Origin: DATBLE01 sp046735055
GTDB lineage: Bacteria > Actinomycetota > Thermoleophilia > Gaiellales > Gaiellaceae
Direction of reading: 5' to 3'
NCBI GenBank assembly: GCA_046735055.1
Contig: JBKPSO010000013.1
Span: 1-64,000, forward strand
Length of the DNA: 64,000 nucleotides
Positions 57,767 through 64,000 of this stretch are shown one piece after another; the stretch's first letter is position 1, and every line of letters starts with the position of its first letter. The notes beneath the pieces are model-generated. The model ran no database searches and was not told the DNA's origin. It saw nothing but the letters and a program-made list of their open reading frames with translations. Both the position numbers and the translations under genes were made by a program.

Positions 57767-58777
57767 ATGAGCCGTTATCTCGCCAGGCGGATCGCGCTTG
57801 CGGTGCTCACGCTCTGGCTGGTCACGCTTGCCGTCTTCGTGATCACGAACATCCTGCCCGGGAATCCCGCCCTCGTCCGCCTGGGCCCATTCGCCACCAA
57901 AGAGTCTCTGCACGCGGAAGAGGTGCGAATGGGCCTCGACAAGCCGCTTCAACAGCGCTACTGGACCTTCCTCAGCGGTGCGATCCGGGGTGACCTCGGC
58001 ACGAGCTTCAAGACGGAGCGTCCGGTCGCGAGCGACCTCGGTGACCGTCTCCCGGCAACCTTCGAGCTGGCGCTCGCCTCGACGCTGCTCGCATGTCTCA
58101 CGGGCATCCCGCTCGGGTTCCTCGCCGCCGTTAGGCGCAACTCGCGTCTCGACCACCTCGTCCGAAGCCTGGCGGGCTTTTCCGCCTCGATGCCGATCTT
58201 CTGGCTGGGGCTCATGCTCGCCTTCGTCTTCGCGTACCAGCTGCGGTGGGCGCCCGGACCTGTCGGCCGGCTCGGCCTCGAGGACACCCCCCCGCCGTCG
58301 GTAACGGGCCTCTACACGATCGACAGCCTGCTTGCCGGAAACCTGGGCCTGTTCGCGAAGTCGCTGGAGTATTTGGCGCTCCCTGCGATCACGCTCGCGA
58401 TCATCGAATTCGCCCCGATCGCGAAGATCGCGCGCTCCTCGATGCTGGAGATCCTGGACACGGAGTATGTGCGCACGTCTCGGGCGATGGGCTTCAGCGG
58501 CAGGCAGATCTTCCGGCAGGACGCGTTCCGCAACTCGCTCATCCCGCTGCTGACGATGCTCGGGATCGTCCTCGGCTACCTCCTCGCCGGCAACGTCATC
58601 GTCGAGACCGTCTTCTCGTGGCCTGGCGTCGGCCAGTACGCCTACGGCGCGGTCACCTCGAACGATTTCAACGCCATCCAGGGGTTCATCCTGCTGGTGG
58701 CGACGGTGTACGTCGTCCTGAATCTCGCAATCGACCTCCTCTACGCGGTGATCGACCCGCGGGTAAGACTCGGCTGA
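57767..58777 (+). CDS. ABC transporter permease, DppB/OppB type (importer 2)
   Basis: 336 residues from ATG 57767 (ATG 57716 is possible upstream). RYLARRIALAVLTLWLVTLAVF is the first helix; NILPGNPALVRLGP, RGDLGTSFKTERPV, SMPIFWLGLML and the EAA loop (LDTEYVRTSRAMGFSG with RNSLIPLLTML) are typical. PGVGQYAYGAVTSNDFNAIQG is the conserved C-terminal segment. Overlaps the next permease by TGATG. Pairs with the Tat-type binding protein. Confidence 0.93.
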   Translation: MSRYLARRIALAVLTLWLVTLAVFVITNILPGNPALVRLGPFATKESLHAEEVRMGLDKPLQQRYWTFLSGAIRGDLGTSFKTERPVASDLGDRLPATFELALASTLLACLTGIPLGFLAAVRRNSRLDHLVRSLAGFSASMPIFWLGLMLAFVFAYQLRWAPGPVGRLGLEDTPPPSVTGLYTIDSLLAGNLGLFAKSLEYLALPAITLAIIEFAPIAKIARSSMLEILDTEYVRTSRAMGFSGRQIFRQDAFRNSLIPLLTMLGIVLGYLLAGNVIVETVFSWPGVGQYAYGAVTSNDFNAIQGFILLVATVYVVLNLAIDLLYAVIDPRVRLG

Positions 58778-59670
58778 TGGCAATTGCTGGACAGGCCGCC
58801 GACGTTTTCGAGTCGCTCGATCTGCAGTCGCTCGAGCTGCGCCGCGGGGAGCGGCTCATGGTCGCAGTGCGTCAGAACAAGCTCGCGACGGCGGGGCTCG
58901 TCGTCGTCGTGCTGACGCTCGCCTTGTCCCTGATCGTCCCGCTCTTCTACACGGTCGACCCACTGGCTACGCATCCCGACCAGGGCCTTCAGGCGCCCTC
59001 CGCCTCGCACCTGCTCGGCACGGACACCTTCGGGCGGGACATCCTTTCTCGGATCCTTCACGCCGCCCGGCTCGACTTCGAGATCGCCTTCTCCGTCGCG
59101 GGAATAGCCCTGATCGTCGGGACGCTGCTCGGGGGACTCGCGGGCTATGCCGGCGGCCTGCTCAGCGACCTGGTCATGCGGATCGTCGACCTCATGCTCT
59201 CGTTTCCCGCCTTCATCCTTGCCCTCGCGATCACCGTGATGCTCGGCAATCGGGTGTTGTTCGTGATCGCCGCGCTCGCATTTGCCTACACCCCTTACTT
59301 CGTCCGGCTGACGCGCGGCGAGGTACTGAAGCTCCGCGACGCCGAGTACGCCGACGCAGCGCGGGTCGTCGGCAACCCGCCCTGGCGCGTGGCGTACCGA
59401 CACGTCTTCCCGAACTCCGTCGCGCCCGCGATCGTTCTCGGATCGATCGTCCTCGGCTGGTCGATCCTCGACGCCTCCGCGCTCGGTTTTCTCGGGATCG
59501 GGATCAAGCCCCCGACACCTGAGTGGGGAACCATGGTCGCGGACGGAAGCGCGAACATCAGCACTGGCCAGTGGTGGACCTGGCTCTTCCCGGGGCTGGC
59601 AATCCTCCTCGTCGTCCTCTCCTTCAACTGGGTCGGGGACGGTCTCCGCAACTTCCTTCGCTCGGCATGA
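58777..59670 (+). CDS. ABC transporter permease, DppC/OppC type (importer 2)
   Basis: 297 residues from ATG 58777. HLLGTDTFGRDILSRILHAARLDF is the DppC hallmark; GGLAGYAGGLLSDLVMRIVDLMLSFP and an EAA loop (LRDAEYADAARVVGNPPWR with PNSVAPAIV) follow. LGFLGIGIKPPTPEWGTMVADG closes the domain. It overlaps the previous permease and the next ATPase gene by 4 bases, so the four genes are tightly coupled. Confidence 0.93.
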   Translation: MAIAGQAADVFESLDLQSLELRRGERLMVAVRQNKLATAGLVVVVLTLALSLIVPLFYTVDPLATHPDQGLQAPSASHLLGTDTFGRDILSRILHAARLDFEIAFSVAGIALIVGTLLGGLAGYAGGLLSDLVMRIVDLMLSFPAFILALAITVMLGNRVLFVIAALAFAYTPYFVRLTRGEVLKLRDAEYADAARVVGNPPWRVAYRHVFPNSVAPAIVLGSIVLGWSILDASALGFLGIGIKPPTPEWGTMVADGSANISTGQWWTWLFPGLAILLVVLSFNWVGDGLRNFLRSA

Positions 59671-60707
59671 CGGATGCGGCTCGCGCCACGGCGCTGCTCC
59701 GGGTCGAGGATCTCTCCCTTTCGTTCCCGGCGCTTCGCGGCAACAGGACGCTGGTGCTCGACCGCGTTTCTTTCGACGTCGGTCGTGAGGAGACGGTCGC
59801 GCTCGTCGGTGAATCGGGCTCCGGCAAGACCGTGACCGCGCTCGCGGCCATGGGCCTGAACCACCCGGCGGCTGCCGTCGAGGGTGGCAAGATTCTGCTC
59901 GAGAATCGCGACCTGCTCGCGATGGACGAGGCGGAGAAGCGCGAGTATCGCGGCAGGCAGATTGCGATGATCTTCCAGGCCCCGAAGGCGAGTCTGAATC
60001 CGCTCGTCAAGGCGGGCTCGCAGATCGCCCGGGTTGTCCGGCTCCACCAGGGAGTCGGACAGAGGCGGGCGGAGGAGATCGCCGTCGGGCTGATGCGCTC
60101 GGTCGGGATCAACGACGCAGCCCGCCGCTTCCACTCTTACCCGCACCAGCTCTCCGGCGGGATGGCCCAGCGCGTGATGATTGCGATGGCACTCTCGTCT
60201 CAGCCTGACCTCCTGATCGCCGACGAGCCCACGACAGGGCTCGACGTGACAATCCAGGAGCAGATCTTCGAGCTTCTGCTCGAGCTGCAGAACCGACTCA
60301 AGATGTCGATCCTGCTCATCACCCACGACCTCGCGCTCGTCGCCGAGACGTCCGACCGCGTGGCCGTCATGCATGCCGGGCACGTGGTCGAGACAGGACC
60401 CGTGCAGGCGATCTTCGGGGAGCCGAAGCATCCCTACACGCAGCATCTCGTCAGCTCGGTGCTTCGTGCCGACCGGCGCGCGGAGGTCGCGGCGCGGCCG
60501 GCACGTGCCGGCGAAGGCATCGACTACACGGCCACGGGGTGCCGGTACGCCGGGAAGTGCGAGTACCGCTTCGGCCCCTGTGCCGCGGTGCGCCCGGAGC
60601 TGCTCCCGGTCGGAGCGGTCCCCGGTCACGTGTCGATGTGCCACCTCTACGACCGGAACTACGCCGAGCAGCGAGAGGCAGGTGAGCCGCGTGCCGTATC
60701 GGGGTAA
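59667..60707 (+). CDS. ABC transporter ATPase, DppD/OppD type (importer 2)
   Basis: 346 residues from ATG 59667. Walker A GESGSGKTVTA near residue 47, Q-loop IFQAPKASLNP, signature LSGGMAQR, Walker B LLIADEPTTGLD and H-loop THDLAL are all intact. The C-terminal oligopeptide-transporter region with Cys residues (GCRYAGKCEYRFGPC) is typical and may bind an Fe-S centre or zinc. It energises import together with the next ATPase. Unlike importer 1, the two ATPases are separate genes here. Confidence 0.94.
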   Translation: MTDAARATALLRVEDLSLSFPALRGNRTLVLDRVSFDVGREETVALVGESGSGKTVTALAAMGLNHPAAAVEGGKILLENRDLLAMDEAEKREYRGRQIAMIFQAPKASLNPLVKAGSQIARVVRLHQGVGQRRAEEIAVGLMRSVGINDAARRFHSYPHQLSGGMAQRVMIAMALSSQPDLLIADEPTTGLDVTIQEQIFELLLELQNRLKMSILLITHDLALVAETSDRVAVMHAGHVVETGPVQAIFGEPKHPYTQHLVSSVLRADRRAEVAARPARAGEGIDYTATGCRYAGKCEYRFGPCAAVRPELLPVGAVPGHVSMCHLYDRNYAEQREAGEPRAVSG

Positions 60708-61692
60708 CGGCGTTCCCCTGCTCGAGGTCGTCGACCTCCACAAACGGTTCCGCAGTCACGGGCAGGTCGTGCATGCCGTCAACGGTGTCACGTTCGAGAT
60801 TCGAAAGGGGGAGACGGTCGCGCTCGTCGGGGAGTCCGGCTGCGGAAAGTCGACGACCGCGCGCTGCATTGTGCGCCTGACCGACCCGAGCGCGGGGCAG
60901 ATCCTCTACGGCGGCACCGACATCACGAGCTGCTCGCGGCGTGCCTTCCGTCGCCTGCGGCGGGAGATCCAGATGGTCTTCCAGGACCCGGGCGCGAGCC
61001 TCAACCCGAGCATGACCATCCGCCAGACGTTGCGCGAGCCGCTCAGGCTGCACGGTCTCGTCGAGAGAAGCGAGGTCGAGGCCCGGCTTCGGGAGACGAT
61101 GCGCCTCGTACAGCTCGAGCCGGCGCTCCTCAACCGCCGCCCGGATCAGCTTTCCGGAGGACAGAAGCAGCGCGTCGGGATCGCGCGCGCGATCTCGACG
61201 AATCCGTCCCTGGTGGTTCTCGACGAGCCGACGTCCTCGCTCGACATGTCGCTCCGGATAGCGCTGCTCGACCTCCTCGAGGCCCTTCAGGAGCGACTCG
61301 ACATGACATATCTCTTCATCACCCACGACTTCTCGACCGTGCGCCACGTCGCCGACCGCGTCGTCGTCATGTACCTGGGCAAGGTCGTCGAGTCCGGGCC
61401 CGTGGACGAGCTCCTCGACGACCCGAAGCATCCCTACACGCAGGCGCTGATCGCGGCAATTCCGATCCCCGAGCCGCGGACGCGGCCGCGTGCGAAGCTG
61501 CAGGGGGAGACGCCGAGCGCCCTCCGGCCGATCGTCGGCTGCCCGTTCCAGGATCGCTGCCCTCACGTGATGGGCGAATGCCGCGAGGGGACAATCCCGT
61601 CCGTCGAGCTCGGCGCACGCAAGGTTGCCTGCCTGCTCTACGCCGGGCGAGGGCAGGAGCCCGAGGCCGCCACCACCCTGGAGGCCAGGTGA
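60682..61692 (+). CDS. ABC transporter ATPase, DppF/OppF type (importer 2)
   Basis: 336 residues from GTG 60682, inside the end of the preceding gene (GTG 60691 is an alternative). VDLHKRFRSHGQVVHAVNGV is the DppF-like opening; Walker A GESGCGKSTTAR, VFQDPGASLNPSMT, signature LSGGQKQR, Walker B LVVLDEPTSSLD and THDFSTV follow. GCPFQDRCPHVMGEC near the end is the family Cys motif. Its stop overlaps the next GTG (GTGA), linking importer and oxidoreductase in one transcript. Confidence 0.93.
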   Translation: MSRVPYRGNGVPLLEVVDLHKRFRSHGQVVHAVNGVTFEIRKGETVALVGESGCGKSTTARCIVRLTDPSAGQILYGGTDITSCSRRAFRRLRREIQMVFQDPGASLNPSMTIRQTLREPLRLHGLVERSEVEARLRETMRLVQLEPALLNRRPDQLSGGQKQRVGIARAISTNPSLVVLDEPTSSLDMSLRIALLDLLEALQERLDMTYLFITHDFSTVRHVADRVVVMYLGKVVESGPVDELLDDPKHPYTQALIAAIPIPEPRTRPRAKLQGETPSALRPIVGCPFQDRCPHVMGECREGTIPSVELGARKVACLLYAGRGQEPEAATTLEAR

Positions 61693-62696
61693 CGGTCTCG
61701 ATCGGGCTCTCGGTCCCGACCTACGGAGCCTTCCCGGGTGGTCCGTGGGACTTCCTTCGCGGGCTCGCGGAGATCGCAGACGAGGGCGGCGTCGACGTGT
61801 TCTGGGTTCCCGATCACCTGACGCTGCCCGAAGACGACGTGCGCGCGAATGGCGGTCGCAGCCGGGTCGACGAGCCGCTCGACGCGTGGACCGTGCTGGC
61901 GATGATCGCGGCGCGGACGAGCCGTCTGCGCGTCGGCACCGAGGTAACACCGCTGCCGTTGCGCCACCCAGTCCTCCTCGCGCAGACGGTCGCCACACTC
62001 GACACGCTCTCGAGCGGGCGCGCCGTTCTCGGAGTCGGTGCCGGCTGGTACCGCGACGAGTTCGAGGAGGCAGGCATCGCCTTCCGTCCGTACCGGGAGC
62101 GGCTGGAGCAAACGCGAGAAGGGGTCGAGGTCATGCGCAGCCTGCTCGAGGGCGAGATCGTCTGGACTTCTGGTGCCCACTACGAGCCGAGCGGCGCCTG
62201 CGTTCGCACCGAGCCGGGCCACCGGCGCGTGCCGATCTGGTTCGGAGGCCGCTCCGAGCATGTGCTGCGGCTCGCGGCCGGCCTCGGAGAGGGCTGGATC
62301 ACCGCTACCAACGCCTCTCCCGAGGCGGTCGAGCAAGGTCGGGCCCGGCTTCGTGAGCTGCTGACCGAGGCCGGCCGCCCGCCGGATGCGGTCGCGATCG
62401 CAGTCCCGTTCGTCGCTCGGGTCGCCGGGACAACTGCGCAGGCCCGGGCCGACGTCGACGCGTACATCGAGCGTGGAGCGTTCGAGGGGTTCGCGAAGCA
62501 ATTTCTCGAGGACGCAACGCTCGCCTACGGCATCTGGGGCTCACCCGAGGAGTGCGTGCGCAAGCTGTCGTCCTACCTCGCTCTGGGCGTCGATCACATC
62601 ATCCTCGACGTCCGCCCACCCGATCATGCGCTCGACTCGACCGTGCGCATCTGCCGTGAGCTGATTCCTCTTCTCGAAAAGGAGGTGTCGAGATGA
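61689..62696 (+). CDS. LLM-class F420-dependent oxidoreductase 2
   Basis: 335 residues from GTG 61689. Luciferase-like TIM barrel: SIGLSVPTYGAFPGGPW, VFWVPDHLTLP, LRVGTEVTPLPLRHPVLLAQ, VATLDTLSSGRAVLGVGAGWYRDEFE, and VPIWFGGRSEHVLRLAAGLGEGWI match the TIGR03619-type F420 group. It acts downstream of import, perhaps on the transported compound. It is a distinct subfamily from the LLM protein at 48527-49522. The next gene, a SnoaL-like protein, overlaps by 4 bases. Confidence 0.86.
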   Translation: MTVSIGLSVPTYGAFPGGPWDFLRGLAEIADEGGVDVFWVPDHLTLPEDDVRANGGRSRVDEPLDAWTVLAMIAARTSRLRVGTEVTPLPLRHPVLLAQTVATLDTLSSGRAVLGVGAGWYRDEFEEAGIAFRPYRERLEQTREGVEVMRSLLEGEIVWTSGAHYEPSGACVRTEPGHRRVPIWFGGRSEHVLRLAAGLGEGWITATNASPEAVEQGRARLRELLTEAGRPPDAVAIAVPFVARVAGTTAQARADVDAYIERGAFEGFAKQFLEDATLAYGIWGSPEECVRKLSSYLALGVDHIILDVRPPDHALDSTVRICRELIPLLEKEVSR

Positions 62697-63103
62697 CCGA
62701 GGTCGAGAACGAGACCCGCTCCGTGGTCGATGCTCTGTACGAGGCCTACCTGGCGGGCGACAGCGAGGGGATGCTGGCGCAGATGGCCGATGACGTGGAG
62801 GTTCGCTTCCTGGCCCAGGGAACGTTTCACGGCGTTCCTGCGGCCCGGCGCTTCATGCAGTTCTCGGCCGGGCTGCTCCGCGACCTCGATTTCCGCATCA
62901 GAAGGAAGATCGTGGACGGCGACGCGGCGGCCGTGATCTGGGACGAGTCCGCGACGACGGCCGCCGGGAAGCCCTGGGAGAACCACGGGGTGGACGTGAT
63001 ACGAGTCCGGAATGCCAAGATCGTTGCGCTCCACGAGAACAACGACATCAATCTCGTCTACGAGCATTTCCCGCGGTTCGACCCGGAGACCGACAACGAA
63101 TGA
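62693..63103 (+). CDS. SnoaL-like/NTF2-fold protein 2
   Basis: 136 residues. TRSVVDALYEAYLAGDSEGMLAQMADDVEVRFL, then TFHGVPAARRFMQFSAGLL, and VIWDESATTAAGKPWENHGVDVIRV are typical of the NTF2-like/nuclear-transport-factor fold used by SnoaL cyclases and many small binding proteins. Preceded by AGGAGG inside the end of the LLM gene, so the start ATG 62693 is secure. It is followed after 6 bases by the molybdenum-hydroxylase FAD subunit. Function unknown. Confidence 0.8.
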   Translation: MTEVENETRSVVDALYEAYLAGDSEGMLAQMADDVEVRFLAQGTFHGVPAARRFMQFSAGLLRDLDFRIRRKIVDGDAAAVIWDESATTAAGKPWENHGVDVIRVRNAKIVALHENNDINLVYEHFPRFDPETDNE

Positions 63104-63109
63104 TGTGAC

Positions 63110-63973
63110 GTGAAGACCATGGAGTTCATCGACACGCAGGATGTGAGTGAGGCCCTCGAGGCGCTCGACGAGCACGGGGAGGACGCGACCGTGCTTGCCG
63201 GCGGGACAGACGTCGTCGTCCAGATGCTCGCGGGCGACATACGCCCGGCGGTTCTCGTCCACATCCGCCCGCTCGCGGAGCTCGGCGGGATCACGCCGGA
63301 CGATCGGACCGAGATCGGCGCGCTGACAACGCACTGGGAGCTTGGAACGAATTCCACGATCCACGGGCACCACCGAGCGCTGGCCGAGGCGGCTCTGACC
63401 GTCGGCGGGCGGCAGACGCAGAACGTGGGCACGATAGCCGGCAACGTCGTGAATGCTTCGCCGGCCGCGGATCTTCTCCCGGCGCTGCTCGTCGGGAACG
63501 CTCAGGTCGCTGCGGCGAGCTCGTCCGGCCGGCGGTCGCTTCCGCTCGAGGAATTCCTCGTCGACCGTAAGCGAACAGCCCTTGCGCCGAACGAGCTCGT
63601 AACCTCGGTATCGCTCGAGCCGCCCGGCCCCCGGACCGGTCAGACGTACCTCAAGGTCGGTCGGCGCGGCGCGATGGAAGTCGCTCTGGTTGGGCTCGCA
63701 GCTCTTGTGCAGCTTGGCGAGGGCGACGCGATCGCTGATGCCAGGATTGCACTCTGCTCGGTCGGGCCGAAGGCTTTCCGCGTCCGTGAAGCCGAGGCCG
63801 TCCTCATCGGAACACGTGCCGAGGAAGTGGCTGTAGCAGAGGCCGGATCACTGCTGCAGGGCGCTGCTCGTCCGATCGACGACGTCCGCAGCACAGCCCG
63901 CTATCGGAGCAGGATTCTTCCGGCGCTCCTCGCGAGCGCCGTCTCGACGTGCGTCGACCGGGCGAGATCGTGA
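63110..63973 (+). CDS. FAD-binding subunit of a molybdenum hydroxylase (xanthine dehydrogenase/CO dehydrogenase medium subunit type)
   Basis: 287 residues from GTG 63110 (ATG 63119 is an alternative). FAD-binding motifs VLAGGTDVVVQML near residue 32 and NVGTIAGNVVNASPAADLLPALL near residue 105 are diagnostic. TYLKVGRRGAMEVALVGLAAL and the C-terminal IDDVRSTARYRSRILPALL complete the CoxM/XdhB-type subunit. Such enzymes hydroxylate purines, pyridines, imidazole-like rings or aldehydes with molybdopterin. The large and [2Fe-2S] subunits should follow beyond the window. Last gene visible; bases 63974-64000 hold no complete feature. Confidence 0.9.
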   Translation: MKTMEFIDTQDVSEALEALDEHGEDATVLAGGTDVVVQMLAGDIRPAVLVHIRPLAELGGITPDDRTEIGALTTHWELGTNSTIHGHHRALAEAALTVGGRQTQNVGTIAGNVVNASPAADLLPALLVGNAQVAAASSSGRRSLPLEEFLVDRKRTALAPNELVTSVSLEPPGPRTGQTYLKVGRRGAMEVALVGLAALVQLGEGDAIADARIALCSVGPKAFRVREAEAVLIGTRAEEVAVAEAGSLLQGAARPIDDVRSTARYRSRILPALLASAVSTCVDRARS

Positions 63974-64000
63974 GGGGGGAATCGGGTAAGGGAGGGTGAA

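Overview
The window is high-GC actinobacterial-type DNA, roughly two thirds G+C or more by eye. The organism is probably a soil actinobacterium, perhaps of the Thermoleophilia. This is inferred from RTX-like and DUF1918 small proteins, F420-type luciferase-like oxidoreductases, a GAAC-N4-GTTC type LexA box, frequent GTG starts and many 1-4 bp gene overlaps. No rRNA, tRNA, CRISPR array, insertion sequence or replication origin was seen. No gene-free stretch exceeds about 300 bases; the longest lie at 966-1249 and 32437-32664.

Region by region. 1-6328: a truncated DUF899 gene, a rhomboid protease, a pseudokinase-flippase fusion, a small membrane protein, an SCP2 protein and a glycogen-debranching-type enzyme. 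6441-12112: a histidine-utilisation-like cluster with hutI divergent from hutU, an arginase-family formimidoylglutamase and an ammonia-lyase homologue. 12121-18726: an IclR regulator and a second ammonia-lyase homologue, divergent from a hydantoinase, a second urocanase homologue and a DUF917 protein. The enzyme types match the published bacterial ergothioneine degradation pathway (ergothionase, thiourocanate hydratase, thiohydantoin desulfurase, hydantoinase). 18831-30465: a betaine-homocysteine-methyltransferase-like protein, an amidohydrolase, a thiol dioxygenase, two enolase-superfamily enzymes, an alcohol dehydrogenase, a formaldehyde-activating-enzyme homologue, a HisC-like aminotransferase, an ornithine-cyclodeaminase-like protein, a third ammonia-lyase homologue and a Gfo/Idh/MocA oxidoreductase, with several gene remnants. 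30414-32436: a small unknown protein, a frameshifted gene and a quinone oxidoreductase. 32665-39449: a complete oligopeptide-type ABC importer and an alcohol dehydrogenase.

39523-47405 is a housekeeping and stress block. It holds a beta-propeller/thioredoxin gene with an in-frame TGA exactly where the first redox cysteine is expected (a likely selenoprotein), a PadR regulator, a truncated RTX/hydrolase gene, a cell-wall hydrolase, and a DnaQ/UvrC-like nuclease divergent from dinB across a perfect SOS box. 47440-53366 is a catabolic block: an SDR, a small barrel protein and an LLM oxidoreductase, divergent from a HyuA-like ATPase and two DUF917 proteins. 53400-63973 carries an aminotransferase, an IclR regulator, a second full ABC importer, another LLM oxidoreductase, SnoaL-like proteins and the FAD subunit of a molybdenum hydroxylase.

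The unifying theme is uptake and breakdown of nitrogen heterocycles related to histidine. All three ammonia-lyase homologues lack the Ala-Ser-Gly triad that forms the MIO cofactor (Gly-Thr-Gly, Gly-Gln-Gly and Ser-Ala-Gly instead). The second urocanase homologue has lost its active-site cysteine. The window therefore looks like a specialised catabolic island for betaine- or thio-histidines such as ergothioneine rather than a plain hut operon. Only a C-terminal scrap of the expected last enzyme, an N-carbamoyl-amino-acid amidohydrolase, is present.
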